Assembly: GCF_001270745.1 (NCBI RefSeq)
Contig: NZ_KQ434756.1
Span: 210,906 to 274,905 of the forward strand
DNA: 64,000 bases
Source of the DNA: Jiangella muralis
GTDB lineage: Bacteria; Actinomycetota; Actinomycetes; Jiangellales; Jiangellaceae
Direction: 5' to 3'
The position numbers and the translations under genes are program-made. Below are positions 11,404 to 19,825 of this stretch, piece after piece. Every line of letters begins with the position of its first letter. The first letter of the stretch is position 1. The notes under the pieces were generated by a model, which was given only the letters and a program-made list of their open reading frames with translations, made no database searches and was not told where the DNA came from.

Positions 11404-12837
11404 TCAGCCCAGCGACGCCATGACGTGCTTGATGCGGGTGTAGTCCTCCAGGCCGTAGACCGACAGGTCCTTGCCGTGGCCGGAGGACTTGAACCCGCCG
11501 TGCGGCATCTCCGCGACCAGCGGGATGTGAGTGTTGATCCAGACGCAGCCGAAGTCCAGCTCGGCCGAGACCCGCAACGCGACCTGCACGTTCGCCGTCC
11601 ACACCGAGGAGGCCAGGCCGTACTCGACGCCGTTGGCCAGCGCGACGGCCTCGTCCTCGGTGCCGAACGTCTGCACCGTGATGACCGGGCCGAAGATCTC
11701 GTGCTGGGTGAGCCAGTCGTCCTGGCGCAGGCCGGCGATGACGGTCGGCTCGACGTAGAAGCCGGTGCTGCCCTGGCGGGCCCCGCCGGTGGTCACGGTG
11801 GCGTGGTCGGGCGTGCGGCCGATCGCGTCGAGGACGCGGTCGAGCTGGTGGGCGTTGTTCACCGGCGGGATCCAGGCGTCCTCGTCGCCGGCCGGCGCGC
11901 CGTACGTGGTCCGCGCCTGCGCCGCCTGTTCGGTCAGCGCCGCGGTGAAGTCGGCGGCGACGGACTCGTGCACGAGCACGCGGGTGGCGGCGGTGCAGTC
12001 CTGGCCGGCGTTGAAGTAGCCGGCCTCGGCGATGGTCGCGGCGGCGGCCGCCAGGTCGGCGTCGGGGAAGACGATGACCGGCGCCTTGCCGCCCAGCTCC
12101 AGGTGCGTGCGCTGCAGCCGCTCACCGGCGCCGGCCGCCACCGCGCGCCCGGCCGCGACCGAGCCGGTGATCGAGACCATCTGCGCCGCCGGGTGGGCGA
12201 CGACGGCCGCGCCGGTGCTCCGGTCACCTGCGACGACGTTCAGCACGCCCGGCGGCAGGTGCCGCGCGGCCAGCTCGGCCAGCAGCACCGTCGTCACCGG
12301 CGTGGTGTCGCTCGGCTTGAGCACCACCGTGTTGCCGGCCGCGATGGCGGGCGCGAACTTCCAGACCGCCATCATCATCGGGTAGTTCCACGGCGTCACC
12401 TGGCCGATCACGCCGATCGGCTCGCGGCGGACCCACGAGGTGTGGCCCGCCAGGTACTCCCCCGCGGACCGGCCCTCCAGCACCCGGGCCGCACCGGCGA
12501 AGAAGCGGAGCTGGTCGACCATCGGCGGGATCTCCTCCGCCGCGGTGAGGTGCGCCGGCTTGCCGGTGTCGCGGCCCTCGGCCGCCACCAGCACGTCGGC
12601 GTGCCGCTCCACCTCGTCGGCGAGACCGAGCAACGCCTTCTGCCGATCGGCCGGCGTGCTGCGCCGCCACCCGGTGAACGCCTTCGCCGCCGCGCCGTAG
12701 GCGGCGGCGACGTCGGCCTCGCCGGACAGCGGCGCGTCGCCGTAGGTCTCCCCGGTGGACGGATCGACCAGGGGCATCGTCGCGCCCGACGCGGCCGGCG
12801 CCGACTCGCCGCCGACGAAGTTCTGGACCGTGGTCAT
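11404..12837 (-). CDS. patD: Gamma-aminobutyraldehyde dehydrogenase
   Basis: This 477-residue NAD(P)-dependent aldehyde dehydrogenase probably oxidises 4-aminobutanal to GABA. It carries the ALDH landmarks TPWNYP, VVLKPS, the glutamate motif LELGGKAP and the catalytic cysteine in FNAGQDCTAA. Stretches such as RFFAGAARVLEG, AGEYLAGHTSW and the C-terminal HGKDLSVYGLEDYT closely match E. coli PatD (YdcW) as I remember it. I start it at ATG 12837, which overlaps the gabD stop as ATGA; an in-frame GTG/ATG region to 12849 lies inside gabD. It sits between gabD and the amine oxidase and supplies the missing step of a putrescine-to-succinate route. Confidence 0.9.
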   Translation of the reverse strand: MTTVQNFVGGESAPAASGATMPLVDPSTGETYGDAPLSGEADVAAAYGAAAKAFTGWRRSTPADRQKALLGLADEVERHADVLVAAEGRDTGKPAHLTAAEEIPPMVDQLRFFAGAARVLEGRSAGEYLAGHTSWVRREPIGVIGQVTPWNYPMMMAVWKFAPAIAAGNTVVLKPSDTTPVTTVLLAELAARHLPPGVLNVVAGDRSTGAAVVAHPAAQMVSITGSVAAGRAVAAGAGERLQRTHLELGGKAPVIVFPDADLAAAAATIAEAGYFNAGQDCTAATRVLVHESVAADFTAALTEQAAQARTTYGAPAGDEDAWIPPVNNAHQLDRVLDAIGRTPDHATVTTGGARQGSTGFYVEPTVIAGLRQDDWLTQHEIFGPVITVQTFGTEDEAVALANGVEYGLASSVWTANVQVALRVSAELDFGCVWINTHIPLVAEMPHGGFKSSGHGKDLSVYGLEDYTRIKHVMASLG

Positions 12838-14279
12838 GCGCCGCTCCATCCGATGCTGAAGTACTGGGTCTCGGTGAACTCCTCCAGGCCCTGCCGGGCG
12901 CCCTCCCGGCCGAGCCCGCTCTGCTTCACGCCCCCGAACGGCGCCGCCGGGTCGGAGACCAGCCCGCGGCCGACGCCGACCATGCCCGCGTCGACAGCCT
13001 CGGCGAGGCGCAGCGCCCGCCGCAGGTCACCGGCGTAGACGTATGCGGCCAGACCGTACTCGCTGCCGTTCACCATGCCCAGCAGCTCGTCCTCGTGTCG
13101 CCAGGTCACGATCGGGGCGACCGGCCCGAAGATCTCCTCGGTGACGACCGGCGAGTCCGGCGGCACGTCGCACAGCACGACCGGGGCGACGAAGTGCCCG
13201 GTCAGCCCCGCGGGCACGGCGGCGCGATGGGTCACTGTCGCCCCGCCGGCGACGGCCGCGTCGACCAGCGCCCGGACGTCCTCGACGGCGGTCGCCGAGA
13301 TGAGCGGGCCGACCTGCGCGCCGGACGCGGCCGGTCCGACGGTCAGTTGTTCGACGGCCGCGCCGAGCTTCGCGACGAACGCGTCGGCCACGTCCGCGTG
13401 GACGTAGAACCGGTTGGCGGCCGTGCAGGCCTGCCCGCCGTTGCGGAACTTCGCCACCATCGCGCCGGCGACCGCCTCCTCGAGGTCGGCGTCCTCGGTG
13501 ACGATGAACGGGGCGTTCCCGCCCAGCTCCATCGACGAGTTCACCACCCGGTCCGCGGCCTGCTTGAGCAGCGCCCGCCCGACCTCGGTCGAGCCGGTGA
13601 AGGAGATCTTGCGGACCCGCTGGTCGGCCAGCCACGCGGCGACGACGCCGCGGGAGTCCGTGGTCGGGACCACGTTCACCACGCCGTCGGGGACGCCGGC
13701 CGCGGCCAGGATGCGGGCGACGGCGAGCGCCGTCAGCGGGGTCTGCGACGCGGGCTTGAGCACGACCGTGCAGCCGGCCGCGAGCGCGGGGGCGATCTTG
13801 CGGGTGGCCATCGCCGCGGGGAAGTTCCACGGCGTCACCAGGGCGGCGACGCCCACCGGGCGGTGCGTCACGACGATGCGGGTGTCGCCGGCCGGCGACT
13901 CGCCGTAGCTGCCCGACGTCCGGGCCGTCTCCTCGGAGAACCAGCGGAAGAACTCCGCGGCGTAGGCGACCTCGCCGGCCGCGTCCGCCAGCGACTTGCC
14001 GTTCTCGGCCGCGATCAGCGCGGCCAGCCGGTCCGCGTCGGCGATCATCAGCTCGTAGGCGCGGCGCAGCGTCTCCGCCCGCTGCCGGGGCGCCGTGCGC
14101 CGCCACCCCGCGGCCGCTTCGCTCGCGGCGGTGACCGCGTCGTGGGCGTCCTGCCGCGACCCGTCGCTGACGTGGGCCAGCACGGCGCCGGTCGCGGGAT
14201 CGTCGACGGTGAACGTGGCCGCGGCCGCGCGCCAGCGGCCGCCGATGAGCATCGCCTCGGGCGCGTCGATGGTCGTCAC
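12834..14279 (-). CDS. gabD: Succinate-semialdehyde dehydrogenase
   Basis: This 481-residue aldehyde dehydrogenase oxidises succinate semialdehyde to succinate, the last step of GABA breakdown. It shows TPWNFPAAMATRKIAPAL, VVLKPAS, ISFTGSTEVG, MELGGNAP and the catalytic cysteine in NGGQACTAANR, all typical of GabD. The start is GTG 14279, overlapping the gabT stop as GTGA, with GGAGG a few bases upstream. A longer frame runs to 15668, but that part is only the shadow of gabT in another frame. The gene is coupled on both sides, to gabT and to patD. Confidence 0.92.
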   Translation of the reverse strand: MTTIDAPEAMLIGGRWRAAAATFTVDDPATGAVLAHVSDGSRQDAHDAVTAASEAAAGWRRTAPRQRAETLRRAYELMIADADRLAALIAAENGKSLADAAGEVAYAAEFFRWFSEETARTSGSYGESPAGDTRIVVTHRPVGVAALVTPWNFPAAMATRKIAPALAAGCTVVLKPASQTPLTALAVARILAAAGVPDGVVNVVPTTDSRGVVAAWLADQRVRKISFTGSTEVGRALLKQAADRVVNSSMELGGNAPFIVTEDADLEEAVAGAMVAKFRNGGQACTAANRFYVHADVADAFVAKLGAAVEQLTVGPAASGAQVGPLISATAVEDVRALVDAAVAGGATVTHRAAVPAGLTGHFVAPVVLCDVPPDSPVVTEEIFGPVAPIVTWRHEDELLGMVNGSEYGLAAYVYAGDLRRALRLAEAVDAGMVGVGRGLVSDPAAPFGGVKQSGLGREGARQGLEEFTETQYFSIGWSGA

Positions 14280-15595
14280 GGCTGGCCTCCCAGCGCCTCG
14301 GCGAGCACGTCCAGTCCGTCGTGCAGCAGGTCGTCGCCGATCACCAGCGGCGGCAGCAATCGCAGCACGTTGCCGTAGGTCCCGCAGGTCAGCACGATGA
14401 CGCCGCGGGCATGGCAGTCGGCGGCCACGGCCCGGGCCAGCGCCGCGTCCGGCGCGCCGTCGGGGCCGACCAGCTCGACCGCCATCATCGCGCCGCGCCC
14501 CCGGACGTCGCCGATGCGCGGGTCGGTGGCGGCCAGGTCCTCCAGCCGGTCGCGGAGCACGTCCCCCACCTTCTGCGCGCGCTCGATCAGCCCGTCGGCC
14601 TCGATCGTGGCGATGGTGGCGAGCGCGGCGGCGCAGGCCAGCGGGTTGCCGCCGTAGGTGCCGCCCAGGCCGCCGGCCTTCGGCGCGGCCATGATCTCCG
14701 CGCGCCCGGTCACCGCGGACAGCGGCAGCCCGTCGGCGACGCCCTTCGCCGTCACGACGAGGTCCGGGACGACGTCCTCGTGCTCGCACGCGTACATGGC
14801 GCCGGTGCGGGCGAGGCCGGACTGCACCTCGTCGGCGACGAAGACCACGCCGTTCGCGGTACACCAGGCGGCCAGCGCGGCGAGGAAGCCCGGCGCCGGG
14901 ACGATGAACCCGCCCTCGCCCTGGATCGGCTCGATGACGACGGCGGCCAGGTTCTCGGCCCGGACCTGGGTCTCGATGACGTCGATCGCCCGCCGCGCGG
15001 CCACGGCGCCGTCGCTGATGCCGTCGCGGAACGGGTAGGACAGCGGCGCGCGGTAGACCTCGGGCGCGAACGGGCCGAAGCCGTTCTTGTACGGCGCCGA
15101 CTTGGCCGTCATCGCCATGGTGAGGTTGGTGCGGCCGTGGTAGGCGTGGTCGAACACGACGACGGCCTGTTTGCCGGTGTAGGTACGGGCGATCTTGACG
15201 GCGTTCTCGACCGCCTCCGCGCCGGAGTTGAACAGCACGGTGCGCTTCTCGTGCTCGCCCGGCGTCAGGCGGTTCAGGGCCTCGGCGACCTGCACGTACG
15301 CCTCGTACGGCGTCACCATGAAGCACGTGTGGGTGAACGCGGCGGCCTGGGCGGCGACGGCCTCGACCACCCGCGGCGCGCTGACGCCGACCGTCGTCAC
15401 CGCGATGCCCGAGCCGAGGTCGATGAGCTGGTTGTCGTCGGCGTCGCGCACGATGCCTCCGGAGGCTTCGACGGCGAAGACCGGCATGGTCGTGGCCACG
15501 CCGGGCGCGACCGCCCGGGCCTTGCGGGTCATCAGCTCGACGGATCGCGGGCCGGGGATGGCCGTCACGACCTTCCGGATCTGGGTCAGCGGCAT
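14276..15595 (-). CDS. gabT: 4-aminobutyrate aminotransferase
   Basis: This 439-residue class-III PLP aminotransferase converts GABA and 2-oxoglutarate to succinate semialdehyde and glutamate. It shows the cofactor-binding SGAEAVENAVKIAR and FDHAYHGRT, the aspartate motif VFVADEVQSG, and the Schiff-base lysine in TAKGVADGLPLSAVTGR. The last of these is a hallmark of GabT-like enzymes. It is the first gene of a four-gene minus-strand operon (gabT, gabD, patD, amine oxidase). It is divergent from a LysR regulator, with 87 bases between the two starts. Related omega-amino acid aminotransferases are an alternative, but the neighbours favour GABA. Confidence 0.92.
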   Translation of the reverse strand: MPLTQIRKVVTAIPGPRSVELMTRKARAVAPGVATTMPVFAVEASGGIVRDADDNQLIDLGSGIAVTTVGVSAPRVVEAVAAQAAAFTHTCFMVTPYEAYVQVAEALNRLTPGEHEKRTVLFNSGAEAVENAVKIARTYTGKQAVVVFDHAYHGRTNLTMAMTAKSAPYKNGFGPFAPEVYRAPLSYPFRDGISDGAVAARRAIDVIETQVRAENLAAVVIEPIQGEGGFIVPAPGFLAALAAWCTANGVVFVADEVQSGLARTGAMYACEHEDVVPDLVVTAKGVADGLPLSAVTGRAEIMAAPKAGGLGGTYGGNPLACAAALATIATIEADGLIERAQKVGDVLRDRLEDLAATDPRIGDVRGRGAMMAVELVGPDGAPDAALARAVAADCHARGVIVLTCGTYGNVLRLLPPLVIGDDLLHDGLDVLAEALGGQP

Positions 15596-15638
15596 GAGCC
15601 CATCGTGAGGTCCACCACTTCATGCCGTCCAATACCCG

Positions 15639-15655
15639 ATAGCATGACGACCTAT
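15639..15655. promoter_or_regulatory. Candidate LysR-type inverted repeat between gabT and lysR
   Basis: ATAG-N9-CTAT forms a short inverted repeat in the 87-base gap between the divergent gabT and LysR starts. LysR proteins usually bind T-N11-A motifs within such interrupted dyads. The spacing here is T-N13-A, so this is only a candidate site. Confidence 0.35.
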
Positions 15656-15682
15656 GCCTGTTGAGCATGTCTGTGGGGTGCG

Positions 15683-16576
15683 ATGGAACTCCGGGTGCTG
15701 CGCTACTTCGTCGCCACCGCCGACGTCGGCACCGCCAGCGGCGCGGCGGCGGAGCTGCACCTGACCCAGCCGGCGCTCTCGCGGCAGCTGCGCCAGCTCG
15801 AACACGAGCTGGGCGCCGACCTGTTCGCCCGGGTCCGGGGCCGGCTGGTGCTCAGCGCGGCGGGCCGCGAGTTCCTGCCGATCGCGCGCGACCTCCTCGT
15901 GCGGGCCGAGCACGCCAAGCAGGCGGCCGCCGAACTCGCCGCCGGCCGGCTCGGCCACATCGCGCTGGCCGCGCCGACCACCACGCTGACCGACGTGCTG
16001 GCGCCGTTCCTCGCCACCCTCCGCGACGACGACCCCGTCCCGACCGTCCTCGAATCCAGCCCGGTCGACGCCTATGCGGCCCTCGACCGCGGCGTCGACC
16101 TCGTCATCGTCACCGAACGGCCGCACCGCGAGCTGGCCCGCACGGCGATCGCCGTCCTGCCGGTGTTCGCCTACGTCCGCGCCGACCACACCTGGTCGGG
16201 CCGGCCGGACGTCGCCCTCGACGACCTCGTGACGATGCCGGTCGTCGTGCTGCCGCCGCACCTCAAGACGCGGCAGATCCTCGACGGCGCACTGCACCAG
16301 GCCGGGCTCGCCCTGGAGACGGCCGTCGAGACGTCCAACGCCCAGGTCGCCCAGGCACTCGCCGCCGCCGGCCGCGGCGCCGCCGTCGTCACCGACGACC
16401 CCCGGTTCGGCCTGCACCCGCTGGAGATCCTCCATAACGGCGCCGCGTTGCGCATCCACCTCTGGGCCGCCTGGCGGCCCAGCCACCACGCCTCCGCCAC
16501 CCTCGCGTCGTTCGCCGCCCGGCTGCGCCGGTTCTGCGCCGAACGCTACGGCCCGCAGGTGCTGCCACCCACCTGA
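15683..16576 (+). CDS. LysR-family transcriptional regulator
   Basis: This 297-residue regulator has the LysR N-terminal winged HTH (LRYFVATADVGTASGAAAELH, then LTQPALSRQLRQLEHELG, ~4-60) and a C-terminal periplasmic-binding-protein-like effector domain (~90-290). It is divergent from gabT and almost certainly controls the gab/amine oxidase operon. The inducer would be GABA, a related amine or an aldehyde. The start ATG at 15683 gives the standard family length. The gene ends just before a hairpin at 16609-16650. Confidence 0.9.
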   Translation: MELRVLRYFVATADVGTASGAAAELHLTQPALSRQLRQLEHELGADLFARVRGRLVLSAAGREFLPIARDLLVRAEHAKQAAAELAAGRLGHIALAAPTTTLTDVLAPFLATLRDDDPVPTVLESSPVDAYAALDRGVDLVIVTERPHRELARTAIAVLPVFAYVRADHTWSGRPDVALDDLVTMPVVVLPPHLKTRQILDGALHQAGLALETAVETSNAQVAQALAAAGRGAAVVTDDPRFGLHPLEILHNGAALRIHLWAAWRPSHHASATLASFAARLRRFCAERYGPQVLPPT

Positions 16577-16608
16577 CCGGAACGTGCGCGCCGGGCGGCG
16601 CCGTAGCC

Positions 16609-16650
16609 ATGGCGCTCTTTGTGCGGCCATGGCAGCAGAAAGAGCGCCAT
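16609..16650. terminator. Hairpin with 12-base stem, 18-base loop, downstream of lysR
   Basis: ATGGCGCTCTTT (16609-16620) and AAAGAGCGCCAT (16639-16650) are perfectly complementary. The loop contains GCCATGGC. It lies 32 bases after the LysR stop and at the end of the leftward relic repeat that follows, so it may stop transcription from both sides. It lacks a T-run, which is common in high-GC actinobacteria. Confidence 0.55.
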
Positions 16651-16799
16651 CACCGCTGAGATCGGTAGCGGCGCTGCCGGCAGGCGGGCGAGCAGTACCG
16701 CCGGGCCGTTTCGTCACGCACTTCGTCACGGGCGGCCGGCTCGCCACAGCCGCCGACGCGCCGGACCTGTGGGCCTCCGTCGTCGGCGACGGGTGACAT
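16650..16799 (-). pseudogene. Relic of a small CxxC zinc-finger-like gene (repeat copy 1)
   Basis: A 49-residue frame (ATG 16799 to TGA 16650) ends in RRYCSPACRQRRYRSQR. This cysteine/arginine C-terminus is found in many small actinobacterial proteins. The same DNA occurs at 49386-49567 in opposite orientation. That copy keeps an extra ~60 bases encoding a first Cys pair (RCVVCAAPL), which is missing here. The shared parts are the segment around GCGTGACGAAAC and the whole block from the CGGTACTGC end to the hairpin, with very few mismatches. The ATG is only 9 bases from the start of the divergent deacetylase gene, leaving no room for a normal promoter. I read this as a decayed repeat, not a working gene. 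Confidence 0.5.
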
Positions 16800-16808
16800 C
16801 GTGGGTCC

Positions 16809-17657
16809 ATGACAATCGAGGCGCTGGGATTCGCGCCGTCGGCCCGCGTCCTGATCGTCAACTGCGACGACCTCGGCCTGCACCCGGCCGTCAACGCGGC
16901 AGTCGTCGACGCCGTCGAAAACGGGATCGCCGGCTCGGCCAGCCTCATGGTGCCGCCGCCGGGCGCCGCCGACGCGATGCGGCTGCTCCGGGACCGGCCG
17001 TGGCTGGCGTTCGGTGTGCACCTCACCCTGATCCGCGACGCCGACGACTTCGACTGGGGGCCGGTCGCGGCGCGGGAGCAGGTGCCGTCGCTGCTCGATC
17101 CGGCCACCGGCGAGCTGTACGCCGACACCCCGGCCGGCCGCGACCGGCTGCTCGCCCGGGCCCGCATCGAGGACGTCGAGCGGGAGCTGCGCGCCCAGCT
17201 GGACACCGTGCTACGGGCCGGGCTCGCGCCGACCCACCTGGACTGGCACTGCCTCGCCGACGGCGGCCGCGCGGACGTCTTCGAGCTCGGCCTGGCGCTC
17301 GCCGCGGAACACGGCCTCGCCGCCCGCGTCTGGCTCGACGATGGACGGGCTGCGGCGCGCGCCCGCGGCCTGCCCGTCATCGACCACCCGTTCGTCGACA
17401 GCTTCGCCCTCGACCTCGACGACAAGCCGGCGACGTACGAGCGGCTGCTGCGCGACCTGCCCGCCGGCCTCAGCGAATGGGCCGTCCACCCGGGGCTCGC
17501 GACCCCGGAATGGCGGACGATCGAGCCCAGCGGCTGGCGGGTGCGCGCCACCGACCACGCGTTCCTCACGTCGGCCCGCGCCGGCGCCGTCCTCGCCGAC
17601 GAGGGCATCACCGTCATCGACTACCGGCCGCTCCAGCTGACGAGAACGATCAGGTGA
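16809..17657 (+). CDS. YdjC/ChbG-like carbohydrate deacetylase
   Basis: This 282-residue protein belongs to the YdjC family, metal-dependent deacetylases of N-acetylated di- or oligosaccharides such as chitobiose phosphate. The metal-site motif NCDDLGLHPAVN is at ~18-30. The later histidines appear in FGVHLTLIRD and THLDWHCL, and a third in WAVHPG. No signal peptide is present, so it is cytoplasmic. It stands alone between the relic repeat and a double hairpin, the first stem of which overlaps its stop codon. The next operon on the other strand encodes a carbohydrate importer, but a direct link is only a guess. Confidence 0.85.
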   Translation: MTIEALGFAPSARVLIVNCDDLGLHPAVNAAVVDAVENGIAGSASLMVPPPGAADAMRLLRDRPWLAFGVHLTLIRDADDFDWGPVAAREQVPSLLDPATGELYADTPAGRDRLLARARIEDVERELRAQLDTVLRAGLAPTHLDWHCLADGGRADVFELGLALAAEHGLAARVWLDDGRAAARARGLPVIDHPFVDSFALDLDDKPATYERLLRDLPAGLSEWAVHPGLATPEWRTIEPSGWRVRATDHAFLTSARAGAVLADEGITVIDYRPLQLTRTIR

Positions 17658-17769
17658 CGGAACCGCCCGGCATTCGCGCGTTGCGTCACCTGATCATCTC
17701 CACGATGCGGACACAAAACGATCAGGTGACAAAGCCGCGACGAACCTGGGCGATACGTCACCTGATCGT
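17648..17769. terminator. Tandem pair of hairpins with nearly identical stems
   Basis: Two hairpins lie head to tail between convergent genes. The first pairs GATCAGGTGACG (17648-17659) with CGTCACCTGATC (17684-17695). The second pairs ACGATCAGGTGAC (17718-17730) with GTCACCTGATCGT (17757-17769). Stem sequences are almost identical while the 24- and 26-base loops differ. The first arm overlaps the stop of the deacetylase gene. A bidirectional terminator is the simplest role. The repeated stem could also be a protein-binding or REP-like element. Confidence 0.6.
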
Positions 17770-17822
17770 CGGCAGCTACGGACCCGGCGCACGTCGGCCA
17801 GCCAACGAGCGGACTCACTCAG

Positions 17823-19781
17823 CTAGGACGTGAACGTGTAGGCGATCCGGCCGGCGCGGCCGTGCGGAACCCGGAGGACGTGCAGCCGGCGGGAGGCGTC
17901 CAGGAAGTAGGTCCGCGCCGACGGCGTGAGGGTGGCGTCGGACGCGGCGCCCCAGTCGACCGTCAGGGTGACGTCGCCGCGGGTGATCGCCAGCGAGGTG
18001 GCCGACGCGGCGGCCGGAGCGCCGAAGGCCACCTCGGCGCCGGTCGACCACCGCACGTCGTCGTCGGGCCGGAGGACGAGCGGGATCTGCTCGGACGCGT
18101 CCTGGCTGGTCGTGATCTCCCGGACCAGCCCGGCGTCGGTGAACAGCGCCGCGACGGTCACGTTGCCGCCCGTCGTCGACCAGCGCAGGCCGAGGTCGCC
18201 GCGGACCGCCGAGACCCCGCCCGGCGCGACGACCGGGCCGGCGCCGACCGGCCCGTCGTGATACGTCGGCGTCAGGTTCGACGCGCCGTCGGTGCCACCG
18301 TTCGCGAGCACCGTCGCCCAGCATTCGGCGTTGGAGTTCTGCCCGCCGTGGACGAAGGTGCCGGCCTCCGGGTGCCAGAGCAGCCCGAGCCCCGCCCGCA
18401 CGACGCCGTTGGGCCGGGTGCCGAGGAACGCCTGCAGGTAGTACGAGGGGCGCCGGAGGAACAGGTAGTGCTGGTCGTGCGGGTCGGCGCGCAGTTCGGT
18501 GAACCGGCTGAACCGCACGGCGGGCAGCCCGGCGATCGCGACGTCGCGCTGCCGCCGGGTCGCGTACGCCTCGCCGTACGGGATGTTCGCGGGGATCCGC
18601 GGGTTCGTGTCGCCCGGCGCCAGAGCGGCTACCGGCGACGGGTCCGCCGCCCACGCCGCCCGCTGCGCGTCCCGCTCCTCCCGGGCGGGGTAGAAGACCC
18701 GCAGGTCGGGCACGGAGCGGGAGAACACCGAGCCGAGGTCGCGCTGCTGCCGGTCCGGCGTCACCGGGTCGAGGAAGTACATGGGGGTGCGCGCGGCGCC
18801 GGAGGCGAACGAGACCAGCCCGGCGCCGTCCGGCTCGGGGACGACGGTGTAGCTGAGCCACTCCGCGAGCCGGCGCACCATGGGCAGGAACACCGGCCGG
18901 CCGATCTCGGTGTGGAGCTCGTGCAGCTCGGTGAGCGTGACATTGAGGTTGTAGGCGATGTCCATGCCGCGCGGCTCGTAGAGGAACCCGGCCGGGCTCT
19001 GCGCGTGCGCGGCGAAGAAGGCGATGCGATCGTCGAGCAGCCGGCGCAGTCCGGCGTCCGGGTCGAGGCTCAGCGCCTTGGCCGCGCCGGCCAGCCCGGC
19101 GGCGGGCTGGTTCGCGAACTCGACCATGCCGTCCTGCCAGACGCCGGTGTTGGCGGGGTCGAGGAACCACGTCATGGCCCGGCGCAGCGCGGCGCTGATC
19201 TCGGCGCCGCGCTCCGGCAGGACGCGCACGGCGCGCAGCTCGTGCAGCGTCTTGCTCAGGTACCCGAGCGCGAACGCCGTGGCCGCCCGCGACCGCTCGT
19301 CCGGCGAGTACTCCGGCCAGGAGCCGTCGTCGTGCTGCAGCCGCAGGTAGTAGCCGATGGCCGCGTCCAGGCGGGCGAGCAGGACGGGGTCGTGACGGTA
19401 CGGGTTCCACGGCCGGTCGGCGCCGTGGAACCAGGCGAGCGTGGCGACGTGCTCCATGATCCGCGCGTTGAACGGCTCGACCGGGGTGCGCCACCAGCCG
19501 CCGGCCATGAACCCGCGCAGGTCGCCGTCGGAGTCGTCGATGTCGTTGACCATGTCGGCCAGCGTGACCAGGTACGGCGCGTACCGCTGTTCGGCCGCCG
19601 CGAACGCCGTCCGCGCGGGCGCGTCGGCGGGAAGCGGCGCGAGCCGGGCCAGCGGGCCGCCACCGGTCATCGCGACGGGGTCCGCGTACGCCGGCCGTGT
19701 GAGGGCCAGCCCGCCCACCAGCCCGGCTACCCCGCCGATGAGCACCGTCCGCCGGTTCGGACGTGCGCCTGCGTCTGCCAT
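17823..19781 (-). CDS. Tat-exported alpha/alpha-toroid protein, possible polysaccharide lyase or hydrolase
   Basis: This 652-residue protein starts at ATG 19781, with GGAGG six bases upstream. It opens with a Tat-type signal (NRRTVLIGG, then a hydrophobic stretch ending in AYA, ~10-33). Residues ~50-330 are helical with repeats such as YYLRLQHDDGSWPEYS and ALGYLSKTL, as in (alpha/alpha)n toroid carbohydrate-active enzymes. The remainder looks beta-rich and ends in a sheet-like region (TLTVDWG, RTYFLDASRRLHVL). This two-part shape fits heparinase- or alginate-lyase-like enzymes, but no catalytic signature is clear to me. It is the last gene of the IclR-controlled ABC operon, so it probably releases the sugar that the operon imports. 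Confidence 0.65.
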   Translation of the reverse strand: MADAGARPNRRTVLIGGVAGLVGGLALTRPAYADPVAMTGGGPLARLAPLPADAPARTAFAAAEQRYAPYLVTLADMVNDIDDSDGDLRGFMAGGWWRTPVEPFNARIMEHVATLAWFHGADRPWNPYRHDPVLLARLDAAIGYYLRLQHDDGSWPEYSPDERSRAATAFALGYLSKTLHELRAVRVLPERGAEISAALRRAMTWFLDPANTGVWQDGMVEFANQPAAGLAGAAKALSLDPDAGLRRLLDDRIAFFAAHAQSPAGFLYEPRGMDIAYNLNVTLTELHELHTEIGRPVFLPMVRRLAEWLSYTVVPEPDGAGLVSFASGAARTPMYFLDPVTPDRQQRDLGSVFSRSVPDLRVFYPAREERDAQRAAWAADPSPVAALAPGDTNPRIPANIPYGEAYATRRQRDVAIAGLPAVRFSRFTELRADPHDQHYLFLRRPSYYLQAFLGTRPNGVVRAGLGLLWHPEAGTFVHGGQNSNAECWATVLANGGTDGASNLTPTYHDGPVGAGPVVAPGGVSAVRGDLGLRWSTTGGNVTVAALFTDAGLVREITTSQDASEQIPLVLRPDDDVRWSTGAEVAFGAPAAASATSLAITRGDVTLTVDWGAASDATLTPSARTYFLDASRRLHVLRVPHGRAGRIAYTFTS

Positions 19782-19825
19782 GGTGCCTCCGTATCCGCCG
19801 CGACCGCGGCCGGGTCGGGGGTCCG

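Noticed and set aside
10687..13038. 783-residue plus-strand frame
   Set aside because: Shadow of the amine oxidase and aldehyde dehydrogenase genes.
14279..15668. N-terminal extension of the gabD frame
   Set aside because: It overlaps gabT in another frame and has no protein-like content; gabD starts at GTG 14279.
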